From assembly GCF_026725475.1 (NCBI RefSeq), contig NZ_CP109965.1:930001-994000 (forward strand): a stretch of 64,000 nt of DNA. Direction: 5' to 3'. Below the pieces are notes generated by a model. It did no database searches. It saw nothing but the letters and a program-made list of their open reading frames with translations, and was not told where the DNA came from. The DNA is from Catenovulum adriaticum. GTDB taxonomy: Bacteria; Pseudomonadota; Gammaproteobacteria; Enterobacterales; Alteromonadaceae. Below are positions 8,622 through 17,859 of this stretch, in pieces. The position numbers and the translations under genes are program-made. Every line of letters starts with the position of its first letter. The first letter of the stretch is position 1.

Positions 8622-9231
8622 ATTGTTTTTTTCACCACAAATGAAACGCCATATCCAAGTTGGAAATATACCGTTATCTGAACTAAGTCACTCTCGCGAG
8701 TCTCTTTTTTGTTTGACGTGCAGGCAACTCACTTATCTTGCGGGATCACAAAAACAGTTTTTACTGATTTTGGCTATCGCTGCGAAGGGTCACCTTAAAA
8801 AATATCAACAACCGTTTTGTGCGGGTTGTTGTGTTATCTTTATTTTTGTTATGTCAAACTAATAAACGAGCAATTGGCTCTGTTTATTATATTGTCAGTC
8901 TGTTCTCTACTTTTAAATTGGGTAATGGCGTTTCTATCAATAAACTTGGCATTCTCTGTTGGGGAGTTGTTTTAAAACAAAACGAACAATTACACACTTC
9001 GATTGTTTTAAAAATGCGTTTTTAAATTGAGCCTTATTGAATTTAAATCAATAGCTCAAAATAATGCTGCAACTTAACCTCTTACACAGTCAGAATGTCA
9101 CCACCAAATAGCGTGTTATCATACACGTTTTTGAAAAACTCTGGTATTAATTAATACCATCAGTGAAAATATAGCAAAGCTCTTGCCATAGCGGCAATCT
9201 AAATTAACTAAATATATGAAGATAATTGCAT
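8622..9231. promoter_or_regulatory. rne leader region and rne/rluC divergent promoter region
   Basis: About 610 bp without a credible gene separate divergent rne and rluC, the same arrangement and similar size as in E. coli, where the long rne leader mediates autoregulation by RNase E. A stem of 8 bp (CAACAACC 8806-8813 with GGTTGTTG 8824-8831) and a CTCGCGAG palindrome close to the rne start are visible. That these are RNase E feedback hairpins is inference from position. I could not assign promoters confidently. Confidence 0.5.
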
Positions 9232-10203
9232 ATGAAGACAAATGACCACCGGTCGGTTTATTTTTTGGACATAGATGAGGATAATTCTGGTCAAAGAATA
9301 GACAATTGGCTTAAACGAGAACTTAAAGGTGTGCCTACCTCTTTAATTTATCGAATTCTTCGTAAAGGCGAAGTTAGAGTAAATAAAAAGCGAGTTAAAC
9401 CTGAATACAAATTAAAATCAGGAGATTTATTAAGAATTCCGCCAATTCGGGTTGATGAAAAAAAAGAAGCCGATTTTGTTGCCGGTGATCGTTTAAAAAA
9501 AGTCATTGAAGATTCTGTTTTGTTTGAAGACGAAGTGATGATCGTGATTAACAAACCTTCGGGTATTGCTGTGCATGGTGGTTCAGGTTTAAATTTTGGG
9601 GTGATAGAAACCTTGCGTCAAATTCGACCAAATGTACATCAGTTAGAATTAGTACATAGATTGGATAAAGACACCTCTGGTTGCCTGATGATTGCAAAAA
9701 AACGTTCAGCTTTGAGAAATTTACATGAGCAATTGCGGACAAAAGTGGTGGATAAGCGTTACTGGGCGTTAGTCAGTGGTGAGTGGCCAGCCAAACTTAG
9801 ACGAGTAGAGTTGCCGTTATTTAAAAATGAAACCGCTGCAAATGGTCGCAATGTTAAAGTTGATCAACAACGAGGTAAGGCATCTCAAACTAGGTTTAAA
9901 GTGTTGAGGCGTTTTAATCAAGCTACTTTAGTGGAAGCGTTTCCGGTAACAGGGCGTACGCATCAAATTAGAGTGCATGCTACCGAAAGTGGGCATCCGA
10001 TTGCATTAGATGACAGATATGGCGATTCAGAATTTGACAAAAAGATGAAAAAAGCAGGGGTTAATCGCTTATTTTTACATGCGGCTTCATTGACTTTTGT
10101 GCATCCAAGACGAGAAGAAAAAATTACGATGGAAGCGCCGCTTGAACCTGCTTTACAGCAATCACTTGAAAGATTAGCGAGCGAAGTAAAAGGGAAACGT
10201 TAA
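9232..10203 (+). CDS. rluC: 23S rRNA pseudouridine synthase C (955/2504/2580)
   Basis: This RluA-family pseudouridine synthase modifies three uridines in 23S rRNA. An N-terminal S4 domain (about residues 18-75, GQRIDNWLKREL ... RVNKKRVKPEY) precedes the catalytic domain with the signature HRLDKDTSGCLMIAKK holding the catalytic Asp, and the RTHQIRVH motif near the C-terminus. The start is taken as ATG 9232, with GAAG about 9 bases upstream; an in-frame TTG lies at 9226. The stop overlaps the next start by one base (TAATG). Confidence 0.94.
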   Translation: MKTNDHRSVYFLDIDEDNSGQRIDNWLKRELKGVPTSLIYRILRKGEVRVNKKRVKPEYKLKSGDLLRIPPIRVDEKKEADFVAGDRLKKVIEDSVLFEDEVMIVINKPSGIAVHGGSGLNFGVIETLRQIRPNVHQLELVHRLDKDTSGCLMIAKKRSALRNLHEQLRTKVVDKRYWALVSGEWPAKLRRVELPLFKNETAANGRNVKVDQQRGKASQTRFKVLRRFNQATLVEAFPVTGRTHQIRVHATESGHPIALDDRYGDSEFDKKMKKAGVNRLFLHAASLTFVHPRREEKITMEAPLEPALQQSLERLASEVKGKR

Positions 10204-10853
10204 TGAATGAGGTTAAATGGCTGATTTTTGATTGGGATGGTACTTTGATGAATTCAATTGCGCGCATTGTTGCGTCAATGCAGGCTGCCGCCGTTGATGT
10301 GAATTTGCCAGTACCGACAGATGCTCAAGCTAAATCGATTATTGGTATGAGCTTGCCGATTGCAATTGAAAACTTGTTTCCAGGAATTAGTCATACAAAC
10401 TATCAATTGTTGTGTGATGCTTATCGCCAACAGTATGTTGAGAAAAATCTCACCCCGTCACCATTGTTTGATGATACTGAATTTGTTTTAAGTCAATTTA
10501 AAAATGCGGGATTTAAATTAGCGGTCGCAACAGGTAAAGCACGCGCTGGATTAGATCGGGTGTTAGGGTCGTCTCAATTAACTCACTATTTTGATGATTC
10601 TATTTGTGCAGATGAAAGTGTATCTAAGCCTGCGCCAGATATGCTGGTGACGTTGGCAAAACGGAATCAAATAGAGATGAACCAAGCTATTTTAATTGGT
10701 GACAGTGTACATGATCTTAAAATGGCTCAAAACGCCAACATGCGTTCGATTGGCGTTACTATGGGCGCAAATACGGCCGATGAACTAAAAACCTATCAGC
10801 CGATTGCCATTATCGACCAGTTAACAGCCTTATTAACTTTGTTTAAGCTCTAA
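10203..10853 (+). CDS. HAD-superfamily (subclass IA) phosphatase, Gph-like
   Basis: This 216-residue haloacid-dehalogenase hydrolase shows motif I FDWDGTLMNS with the nucleophile and acid Asp residues, motif II VATGKAR, motif III SKPAPDML and motif IV ILIGDSVHDLKMA. Such proteins hydrolyse small phosphate esters; phosphoglycolate or a nucleotide is plausible but not shown. It is translationally coupled to rluC by the TAATG overlap, a pairing common in Alteromonadales and Vibrionales. The substrate is unknown. Confidence 0.85.
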   Translation: MNEVKWLIFDWDGTLMNSIARIVASMQAAAVDVNLPVPTDAQAKSIIGMSLPIAIENLFPGISHTNYQLLCDAYRQQYVEKNLTPSPLFDDTEFVLSQFKNAGFKLAVATGKARAGLDRVLGSSQLTHYFDDSICADESVSKPAPDMLVTLAKRNQIEMNQAILIGDSVHDLKMAQNANMRSIGVTMGANTADELKTYQPIAIIDQLTALLTLFKL

Positions 10854-10871
10854 ATCGATTGGGTTTAATTT

Positions 10872-10907
10872 GTGAGTAAAGGCGCATGTAGATGCTGCTT
10901 TACTCAC
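10872..10907. terminator. Bidirectional terminator between the HAD gene and maf
   Basis: A 10-bp inverted repeat (GTGAGTAAAG ... CTTTACTCAC) with a 16-base loop lies between the two convergent stop codons. Confidence 0.65.
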
Positions 10908-10914
10908 TTTAGAT

Positions 10915-11505
10915 TTAAACTAATAATGGATTTAATCCAAATTCAATTAACATTTCGTTTAACGCAATCAATGGTAAACCAATTAGAGTATTTGGATCTC
11001 GTCCTTCGAGCTTCTCAAATAAGCAAATACCCAGCGCTTCGCTTTTAAAGCTACCAGCACAGTTTAACGGTTGCTCTTTTTGAACATAAGCTTTTATTTC
11101 ATCTTGGGTTAACGAGCGAAAATGAACCACAAAAGGTTCAACTATTGTTTTTAGTTGTTGATCAGGTGAAATAAGTGTTAACCCGGTATAAAAAGTTACC
11201 GCTTGCCCACTTAACATTGCCAGTTGTTGCAATGCTTTATCTGTTGTGCCGGGTTTACCTAGCACCACGCCTTTGACGACCGCGACTTGATCTGAACCGA
11301 TAATAAAACTATTAGGATGCAGTTTTGCTCCAGCTTGTGCTTTTAATTGAGCTAAACGAGCAACCAGTTGTTGAGGTTGCTCATTTTCTAATGGGGTTTC
11401 ATCTGTTTTTGGCTTGCATGTAATAAAGTCTACTCCTAACTTTTCTAACAGTGCTTTTCGAAATGCAGAGGTAGAAGCTAAGACAATTTGACTCTGAGTT
11501 GGCAT
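10915..11505 (-). CDS. yceF: Maf-family nucleoside triphosphate pyrophosphatase, YceF type
   Basis: This 196-residue Maf/HAM1-fold house-cleaning pyrophosphatase is of the YceF type, which prefers 7-methyl-GTP. The signature N-terminal LASTSAFRKALLEKLG, the catalytic segment IIGSDQVA and the LGKPG motif are all present. It stands next to the yceD-rpmF genes in divergent orientation, the normal yceF context. This family is unrelated to the motility-associated Maf protein encoded at 42.3 kb despite the shared name. Confidence 0.9.
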   Translation of the reverse strand: MPTQSQIVLASTSAFRKALLEKLGVDFITCKPKTDETPLENEQPQQLVARLAQLKAQAGAKLHPNSFIIGSDQVAVVKGVVLGKPGTTDKALQQLAMLSGQAVTFYTGLTLISPDQQLKTIVEPFVVHFRSLTQDEIKAYVQKEQPLNCAGSFKSEALGICLFEKLEGRDPNTLIGLPLIALNEMLIEFGLNPLLV

Positions 11506-11611
11506 AATTTGACCCTATTTTGTGGTTAGAAAATATTTTTTTACCATGATACGCTATTTTCTCTGATTTTTATTTGACTAAGCAATAGCAGATCGCTAGT
11601 ATTCGCGCCCT

Positions 11612-12142
11612 ATGCAAAAGGTAAAAATGCCAGTTGAATTAGATCCTGTAAAAAGTGCGCAAAAGCGTTCCGACTTTGTAGGTATATATCAACTGAAAGA
11701 TTTAACTCGTTTACACGAAATCGTATTGTCTGATTCTGGACAAGTCGATACTGATCTTAAATGTACCTATGATGAGCAAGGCTTACCAATCATGCTCATC
11801 AATGCTAAAACGGTTGTTGATGTTTCTTGTGAGCGTTGTGGTGGTAGATTAACTCAAAATTTGAGTGTATCTTCAACCTTTACTCCTAAACTGAGTAGAA
11901 CAGATGAAGATTTAATCCCATCTGACTATACTCTTGTTGATGTAAACGAATATGGTTTATTAAATTTATTAACTTTAATTGAAGATGAGTTAATATTATC
12001 TATGCCGCTTGTTCCGAAACATCCAGTTGATGAGTGCGCAATTCAGGAGCAAGACATGAGTTGGGGGGAGCTTGATGAAGCTGCCTACAAAAAGCCAGCG
12101 AACCCGTTTGATGTACTTAAAAGTTTAAAGAATCCCAAATAA
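11612..12142 (+). CDS. yceD: DUF177 protein YceD (large ribosomal RNA accumulation protein)
   Basis: This 176-residue DUF177 protein is implicated in 23S rRNA accumulation and co-transcribed with rpmF. A CxxC pair (CERCGG) sits near residue 75 and a conserved C-terminal NPFDVLKSLK tail is present. ATG 11612 is chosen because the N-terminus MQKVK-P---LDPV is the same as in E. coli YceD. ATG 11627 has a closer Shine-Dalgarno (AAAGG) but would drop those residues. It stands 14 bp before rpmF. Confidence 0.92.
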   Translation: MQKVKMPVELDPVKSAQKRSDFVGIYQLKDLTRLHEIVLSDSGQVDTDLKCTYDEQGLPIMLINAKTVVDVSCERCGGRLTQNLSVSSTFTPKLSRTDEDLIPSDYTLVDVNEYGLLNLLTLIEDELILSMPLVPKHPVDECAIQEQDMSWGELDEAAYKKPANPFDVLKSLKNPK

Positions 12143-12156
12143 ACAGGAGATAAGAA

Positions 12157-12327
12157 ATGGCTGTTCAAAAGAGCAAAAAATCTCGTTCTAAGCGTGACAT
12201 GCGTCGCTCTCACGATTCGCTAACTGCTGCTAGCTTGTCAATCGATAGTACTTCTGGTGAAACTCATCTTCGTCACCACGTTACTGCTGATGGCTACTAC
12301 AAAGGCAAAAAAGTAGTTTCTGCATAA
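12157..12327 (+). CDS. rpmF: 50S ribosomal protein L32
   Basis: This 56-residue gene is below the length of most ORF lists. It begins MAVQKSKKSRSKRDMRRSHD and ends YYKGKKVVSA, the bacterial L32 pattern. This is the cysteine-free type: no zinc-binding CxxC pair is present. A strong AGGAGA ribosome-binding site precedes the ATG. It lies between yceD and plsX, the conserved order that couples ribosome and lipid synthesis. Confidence 0.97.
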   Translation: MAVQKSKKSRSKRDMRRSHDSLTAASLSIDSTSGETHLRHHVTADGYYKGKKVVSA

Positions 12328-12338
12328 GAGAGTTTGCT

Positions 12339-13361
12339 TTGACGAATCTAACGATAGCGTTAGATGCTATGGGAGGCGATTATGGGCCTCCCGTTACCAT
12401 TCCTGCTGCGCTTAGTGTGCTAGCCGAAAACCCCCAGTTACATCTGCTTGTATGTGGTGATAAATACCAAATACAGCCTTTATTATCTGATATTCCACCT
12501 AGTCTTTCCCAACGAATAAATATTGTACATTGCTCGCAAGTAGTTGCTATGGGTGAAAAACCATCTGTTGCGCTTCGTAATAAGCCTGCATCATCAATGC
12601 GCGTTATGCTTAACTTAGTTAAAGACGAGAAAGCGCAAGCATGTGTGAGTGCCGGAAATACTGGCGCACTATTAACTATGGCTTATCGGGTTTTAAAAAT
12701 GCTACCTGGTATTAAACGTCCAGCCTTAGTTACCGCTATTCCCAATGCGGAGGGGCACAAAACTTACGTATTAGATTTGGGTGCGAACGTGGTTTGCGAT
12801 GAACATATTTTGCATCAATTTGCATTGATGGGTAGTGTGTTGACCGAAAAAAGCGAATGTAAAAATCCTAAAGTTGGTTTGCTTAACGTAGGCGAAGAAG
12901 AAATTAAAGGTAGCGAGACGATCAAAAAAGCGGCTAAGCTATTGAAAGAAGACAAATCAATTAACTATATTGGTTATGTTGAAGGGAATGATATTTTTAC
13001 AGATAAAGTGGATGTTGTGGTTTGTGATGGTTTAGTTGGTAATATTGCAATGAAAGCTTGCGAAGGATTAGCAAAAACGGTTATTAATTCAATAAAAAAT
13101 GTCGCAAATGACAGTTTGATGAGCAGAATATTTGCAGCAATTGCCTTACCTATGCTAAAAAAGCTTTATCGACAAATGAACCCTGACCAGTATAACGGCG
13201 CAAGTCTGTTAGGATTACGCGGTATTGTTATAAAAAGTCACGGTAATGCTTCTAAAGATGCATTTCAATATGCGATTGAAGAAGCAATTAATGAAATTCG
13301 CCACCAAGTACCTCAAAAAATAGGTAACAGAATAGAAACGGCGTTAACAGACAGGTCTTAG
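12339..13361 (+). CDS. plsX: Phosphate acyltransferase
   Basis: PlsX converts acyl-ACP and phosphate to acyl-phosphate, the donor for phospholipid synthesis. The 340 residues start ALDAMGGDYGPPVTIPAA and contain VDVVVCDGLVGNIAMKACEG, both diagnostic. Translation starts at TTG (12339-12341); no in-frame ATG precedes the conserved N-terminus. It stands 11 bp after rpmF and 6 bp before fabH. Confidence 0.96.
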   Translation: MTNLTIALDAMGGDYGPPVTIPAALSVLAENPQLHLLVCGDKYQIQPLLSDIPPSLSQRINIVHCSQVVAMGEKPSVALRNKPASSMRVMLNLVKDEKAQACVSAGNTGALLTMAYRVLKMLPGIKRPALVTAIPNAEGHKTYVLDLGANVVCDEHILHQFALMGSVLTEKSECKNPKVGLLNVGEEEIKGSETIKKAAKLLKEDKSINYIGYVEGNDIFTDKVDVVVCDGLVGNIAMKACEGLAKTVINSIKNVANDSLMSRIFAAIALPMLKKLYRQMNPDQYNGASLLGLRGIVIKSHGNASKDAFQYAIEEAINEIRHQVPQKIGNRIETALTDRS

Positions 13362-13367
13362 ATAAGT

Positions 13368-14327
13368 ATGTATTCAAAAATTATCGGCACAGGGAGCTAT
13401 TTTCCTGAGCAAGTTAGAACCAATGCAGATTTAGAAAAAATGGTTGAAACCAGCCATGATTGGATTGTTGAGCGAACAGGTATTTGTGAACGCCGAATCG
13501 CCGGACCTGATGAAAATGTAGCAACTATGGGTCATCAAGCTGCGTTAAAAGCACTTGAAGCGGCTAATTTACAAGCTAGTGACATCGATTTGATTATTTC
13601 TGCTACCACAAGCTGGGAAAAAGCATTACCTAGTGCTGCTTGCGAAATTCAAAACTTATTAGGTTTACCTGGTGTGCCAGCGTTTGATGTGGGTGCTGCT
13701 TGTGCTGGTTTTTGCTATGGCTTAAGTGTTGCTGATCAGTATATTAAAGCTGGTACAGCAAAACGAGTTTTGGTGGTAGGCACTGATGCGTTAACACGTT
13801 TGCTTGACCCTAAAGACCGAACGATGATTGTTTTATTTGGTGATGCGGCAGGTGCTTGTATTTTAGAGGCTAGTGAAGATGCAGGGATTATGTCAACTCA
13901 TATTCATGCTGATGGTCGATTTGCTGATTTACTAGGCGCCGATTTACCAACAAGGGGTATAGAGGCAAGTGTTCACGAAGCATACGGTTACATGAAAGGT
14001 AACGAAGTATTTAAAGTTGCCGTAACCAAATTAAGTGAAATTGTTGAAGAAACCTTAAAAGCCAATAATTTAGAAAAATCTGAAATTGATTGGCTAGTAC
14101 CACACCAAGCTAATTATCGCATTATTAAAGCAACAGCTAAAAAATTAAACATGACAATGGATCGTGTTGTGATAACACTTGATAAACACGGTAATACGTC
14201 TGCGGCATCAGTCGCCACAGCGTTAGATGAAGCGATACGAGATGGCCGTATTCAACGTGGTCAAACTATTTTATTAGAAGCATTTGGTGGTGGTTTCACT
14301 TGGGCTTCAACCTTAATTAAATATTAA
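13368..14327 (+). CDS. fabH: 3-oxoacyl-ACP synthase III
   Basis: FabH starts type II fatty acid synthesis by condensing acetyl-CoA with malonyl-ACP. The 319-residue thiolase-fold protein has the catalytic triad: Cys112 in AACAGFCYG, His in VPHQANYRI and Asn in KHGNTSAAS. The size is normal. It is in the plsX-fabH-fabD-fabG run. Confidence 0.97.
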   Translation: MYSKIIGTGSYFPEQVRTNADLEKMVETSHDWIVERTGICERRIAGPDENVATMGHQAALKALEAANLQASDIDLIISATTSWEKALPSAACEIQNLLGLPGVPAFDVGAACAGFCYGLSVADQYIKAGTAKRVLVVGTDALTRLLDPKDRTMIVLFGDAAGACILEASEDAGIMSTHIHADGRFADLLGADLPTRGIEASVHEAYGYMKGNEVFKVAVTKLSEIVEETLKANNLEKSEIDWLVPHQANYRIIKATAKKLNMTMDRVVITLDKHGNTSAASVATALDEAIRDGRIQRGQTILLEAFGGGFTWASTLIKY

Positions 14328-14385
14328 TAAGGTTTTAATTAAATTTCGATAATCATATTTTTAATAAAAAGAATGAGAATAATTC

Positions 14386-15321
14386 ATGTCTGATCAAAAA
14401 ATTGCGTTTGTTTTCCCTGGGCAAGGTTCCCAAGCGGTTGGTATGTTGGCTGACTTGTATGAAAGCCATGAAATTGTGAGACAAACATTTGAACAAGCCT
14501 CTGATGCTTTAGGTTACGAATTAAGTAACCTTGTTTTACAAGGCCCAGTTGAAGAGTTAAGTAAAACAGAAATTACTCAACCTGCACTATTAGCTGCTAG
14601 TACGGCTATTTATCGTTTATTGACTGAGCAAGGTGCACCAGCGCCTGCATTGATGGCAGGTCACAGTTTAGGTGAATATTCAGCGTTAACATCAGCAGGC
14701 GTTATTTCATTTGAAGATGCCATTAAATTAGTTGAATTACGTGGTAAAGCAATGCAGCAAGCTGTTCCTCAAGGTGTGGGCGCTATGGCTGCAATTATCG
14801 GATTAGATGATGCTGCTGTTATTCAAGTTTGTCAGCAAGCTAGCCAAGATAAAATTGTTGCAGCGGTAAACTTTAATTCACCAGGGCAAGTGGTTATTGC
14901 CGGGCACAAAGAAGCGGTAGAAGCTGCATCGGCGTTATGTAAAGAGGCTGGTGCTAAACGAGCGCTGCCTTTACCTGTTAGTGTGCCTTCACATTGTGAA
15001 TTAATGAAACCAGCTGCACAAGAGTTGGCGAGTGCGATGGAAAATATTCAATTTTCAGCAGCGAGTACGCCGGTTGTTAATAATGTGGATGTTAAAATTG
15101 AAACTGACGCTACCGCAATTCAACAAGCTCTTGTACGTCAATTATATTGTCCGGTTCGCTGGACAGAAACAGTTCAATACTTATCAGCTCAGGGTGTGAC
15201 TCAATTAGTTGAAGTGGGTCCAGGTAAAGTATTAAACGGTTTAACCAAGCGTATTGTAAAAACATTAACAGCTGTGTCTGTTAATGATCAAAAATCTTTA
15301 GAATCATTTATTAACGGGTAA
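14386..15321 (+). CDS. fabD: Malonyl-CoA:ACP transacylase
   Basis: FabD loads malonyl groups onto ACP. The 311-residue protein shows FPGQGSQAVGM at the N-terminus and the nucleophile motif GHSLGEYSAL with Ser at about residue 94, followed by the conserved SVPSHCELM His region and VEVGPGKVL near the C-terminus. It lies 58 bp after fabH and 4 bp before fabG. Confidence 0.97.
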   Translation: MSDQKIAFVFPGQGSQAVGMLADLYESHEIVRQTFEQASDALGYELSNLVLQGPVEELSKTEITQPALLAASTAIYRLLTEQGAPAPALMAGHSLGEYSALTSAGVISFEDAIKLVELRGKAMQQAVPQGVGAMAAIIGLDDAAVIQVCQQASQDKIVAAVNFNSPGQVVIAGHKEAVEAASALCKEAGAKRALPLPVSVPSHCELMKPAAQELASAMENIQFSAASTPVVNNVDVKIETDATAIQQALVRQLYCPVRWTETVQYLSAQGVTQLVEVGPGKVLNGLTKRIVKTLTAVSVNDQKSLESFING

Positions 15322-15325
15322 GTTT

Positions 15326-16066
15326 ATGTTTTCGAGTTTAGAAGGACAAGTTGCATTAGTGACAGGTGCAAGCCGAGGGATTGGTAAAGCGATTGCCTTA
15401 CAATTAGTTAAGTCAGGTGCAACTGTGATTGGCACTGCAACGTCTGAAAAGGGTGCAGCAGCTATCTCTGAATATTTAGCAGATAATGGTAAAGGGTTGG
15501 CATTAAATGTAACGGATAATGATTCAATCCAAGCCTTATTTGCACAAATAAAAGCAGATTTTGGCGATATTGATATTTTGGTCAATAATGCTGGTATTAC
15601 CCGCGATAATTTAATGATGCGTATGAAAGAAGATGAGTGGGAAGATATTTTAACCACTAACTTAACCTCAGTATTTAAACTATCTAAAGCTGTACTGCGC
15701 GCTATGATGAAAAAGCGAACGGGTCGTATCGTAAACATTGGCTCGGTTGTAGGTTCTACTGGTAATCCTGGTCAGGCTAATTATTGTGCAGCAAAAGCGG
15801 GTCTAATCGGTTTTACTAAAGCGTTAGCAAAAGAAGTCGCGTCACGCAATATTACCGTTAATTCAGTGGCGCCAGGTTTTATCGATACCGATATGACAAA
15901 AGAGCTGACTGATGAGCAGAAAAATTCCATTTTTGCTCAAATTCCAGCAGGTCGTTTAGGTCAGCCGGAAGAAATCGCAGCAGCCGTTGCATTTTTAACC
16001 GCAAAAGAAGCAGCTTATATTACGGGTGAAACTATTCACGTGAATGGTGGCATGTACATGGCGTAA
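15326..16066 (+). CDS. fabG: 3-oxoacyl-ACP reductase
   Basis: This NADPH-dependent SDR reductase acts in the fatty acid elongation cycle. It has the Rossmann motif TGASRGIG, the NNAGITRDNL segment, catalytic Ser in GSVVGSTGNPGQ and the YCAAK Tyr/Lys pair. Its 246 residues match E. coli FabG closely in length. A second FabG-like SDR, at 37.8 kb, belongs to the glycosylation island and should not be confused with this one. Confidence 0.97.
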   Translation: MFSSLEGQVALVTGASRGIGKAIALQLVKSGATVIGTATSEKGAAAISEYLADNGKGLALNVTDNDSIQALFAQIKADFGDIDILVNNAGITRDNLMMRMKEDEWEDILTTNLTSVFKLSKAVLRAMMKKRTGRIVNIGSVVGSTGNPGQANYCAAKAGLIGFTKALAKEVASRNITVNSVAPGFIDTDMTKELTDEQKNSIFAQIPAGRLGQPEEIAAAVAFLTAKEAAYITGETIHVNGGMYMA

Positions 16067-16269
16067 TTGCTGTGTTTTCCTGTAGATTCTTTTTAAATTT
16101 ACGGGTATCATTTGCGCCATTCGAATGATTTAGTTTGGATCTGGGTTAATTTGTTTACAGGTTAGACCAGTTATTAAAAGCAAGTTTTAACTTGCAACTA
16201 ACGAATTTATTTTAATAAACTACGGCAAATCTATGCATACTGCATTTTGTCTGAGGGAAACTTAATATT
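16067..16269 (+). promoter_or_regulatory. Upstream region of acpP with a short inverted repeat
   Basis: About 200 bp without a gene separate fabG and acpP. The region holds a 7-bp inverted repeat GCAAGTT/AACTTGC with a 2-base centre (16180-16195), which looks more like a protein-binding palindrome than an RNA hairpin. A separate acpP promoter is likely because ACP is needed in excess, but I cannot assign -35/-10 boxes with confidence. Confidence 0.35.
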
Positions 16270-16509
16270 ATGAGTAACAACATCCAAGAAAGAGTATACA
16301 AAATTATCGTTGAGCAATTAGGCGTTAAAGAAGAAGAAATCACAAACGAAGCTTCTTTCGTTGATGATTTAGGCGCTGACTCTTTAGATACAGTTGAATT
16401 AGTAATGGCTCTTGAAGAAGAATTCGATACTGAAATTCCAGATGAAGAAGCTGAGAAAATTACAACAGTTCAAGCTGCTATCGACTACGTAGTTGCTAAC
16501 AAAGAATAA
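16270..16509 (+). CDS. acpP: Acyl carrier protein
   Basis: This is the central acyl carrier of fatty acid and lipid synthesis. The 79-residue acidic protein has the phosphopantetheine site DDLGADSLDTVELV with Ser38. Codon use looks highly expressed. An efficient GAGGGAAAC ribosome-binding region precedes the ATG. The terminator at 16521-16545 follows. A second, divergent ACP is encoded in the glycosylation island at 37.5 kb. Confidence 0.98.
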   Translation: MSNNIQERVYKIIVEQLGVKEEEITNEASFVDDLGADSLDTVELVMALEEEFDTEIPDEEAEKITTVQAAIDYVVANKE

Positions 16510-16520
16510 TTTTTACCTCG

Positions 16521-16545
16521 GGCGGTCTTTTGACCGCCTTTTTTA
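16521..16545 (+). terminator. Rho-independent terminator after acpP
   Basis: A 7-bp stem GGCGGTC/GACCGCC with a TTTT loop is followed by six T residues. It would limit read-through from acpP into fabF, consistent with higher ACP output. Confidence 0.88.
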
Positions 16546-16578
16546 TACCTTTCAAATACTCCTCCTGGGGGCTATCTA

Positions 16579-17817
16579 GTGTCAAAACGTCGTGTCGTTG
16601 TCACCGGACTTGGAATGTTATCTCCGGTCGGTAATACAGTTGACGATTCTTGGAAAGCGTTACTTGCGGGTCAAAGCGGTATTCAGTTAATTGATACGTT
16701 TGATGTCAGCAGCTTTTCAACTCGTATCAGTGGTTTGGTAAAAGGCTTTAACTTCGAAGATTATTTACCAAAAAAAGAAGCAAAAAAAATGGATACTTTT
16801 ATCCAGTATGGTGTTGCAGCCGGCATTCAAGCTTTTAAAGATTCAGGCCTTGAAGTAACCGAAGCAAATGCACATCGTATTGGTGCAGCTGTTGGTTCTG
16901 GTATTGGTGGTTTGTCGTTGATTGAAGAAAATCATAGCAAACTGGTAAATAGTGGTCCAAAGCGTATGTCACCGTTTTTTGTCCCTTCAACCATTATTAA
17001 TATGATCTCAGGTCATTTATCTATTTTATTTGGTTTGCAAGGCGCAAATATTGCGATTACAACGGCTTGTACGACTGGTGTGCATAATATTGGTCACGCA
17101 GCACGTATGATTGCTTATGGTGATGCCGATGCTATTTTAGCAGGTGGTGCAGAAGCCGCAACGACACCTTTAGGTTTAGGTGGTTTCGCCGCAGCAAGAG
17201 CGCTTTCGTCTCGTAATGATGAACCGACTAAAGCGAGTCGTCCGTGGGATAAAGACCGTGATGGTTTTGTAATGGGTGATGGTGCTGGCGTGATGATGCT
17301 TGAAGAATACGAACATGCAAAAGCTCGTGGTGCTAAAATTTATGCAGAGCTTTCAGGTTTTGGTATGAGTGGCGATGCAAATCACATTACTTCACCTCCA
17401 GCAGACGGTGCAGGTGCTCAACGCGCGATGGCAAACGCTATTGCAGATGGCCAAATTGCACTTGAAGACGTTGGTTATTTAAACGCACATGGTACTTCAA
17501 CGCCGGTAGGCGATTTAGCGGAAACCAATGCGGTTAAAAACCTGTTTAAAGATCATGCAAGCAAAGTGATGGTTAGCTCAACAAAATCGATGACGGGTCA
17601 CTTATTGGGTGCTGCCGGTGCGATTGAAGCGATCGTAACAGTCAAAGCGTTGCAAGATCAAAGTATTCCACCGACGATTAATTTAGATAATCCTCAAGAA
17701 GGTTGTGATCTAGATTATGTGCCGCATGAAGCACGACAAGCGAAATTTGATTACGCTTTGTGTAATTCATTTGGATTTGGTGGTACTAACGGTTCATTAT
17801 TGTTCCGAAAAGCTTAA
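16579..17817 (+). CDS. fabF: 3-oxoacyl-ACP synthase II
   Basis: This elongating beta-ketoacyl-ACP synthase has 412 residues. The catalytic residues are visible: Cys164 in TTACTTG, His in NAHGTSTPVGD and His in KSMTGHLLGAAG. It starts at GTG 16579. FabF is also the enzyme that adjusts unsaturated acyl chain length with temperature in related bacteria. Confidence 0.97.
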   Translation: MSKRRVVVTGLGMLSPVGNTVDDSWKALLAGQSGIQLIDTFDVSSFSTRISGLVKGFNFEDYLPKKEAKKMDTFIQYGVAAGIQAFKDSGLEVTEANAHRIGAAVGSGIGGLSLIEENHSKLVNSGPKRMSPFFVPSTIINMISGHLSILFGLQGANIAITTACTTGVHNIGHAARMIAYGDADAILAGGAEAATTPLGLGGFAAARALSSRNDEPTKASRPWDKDRDGFVMGDGAGVMMLEEYEHAKARGAKIYAELSGFGMSGDANHITSPPADGAGAQRAMANAIADGQIALEDVGYLNAHGTSTPVGDLAETNAVKNLFKDHASKVMVSSTKSMTGHLLGAAGAIEAIVTVKALQDQSIPPTINLDNPQEGCDLDYVPHEARQAKFDYALCNSFGFGGTNGSLLFRKA

Positions 17818-17859
17818 CCTGCAGGCTGAATTGCTAGATTCAGCCATTGATTCAATGTT

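Noticed and set aside
8623..9025. Two short plus-strand frames in the rne/rluC gap
   Set aside because: No ribosome-binding site, biased cysteine/leucine content and no recognisable protein. The region is better explained as the rne leader.
15304..15738. 144-codon minus-strand frame over fabG
   Set aside because: Shadow of fabG. The real gene has complete SDR motifs on the plus strand.
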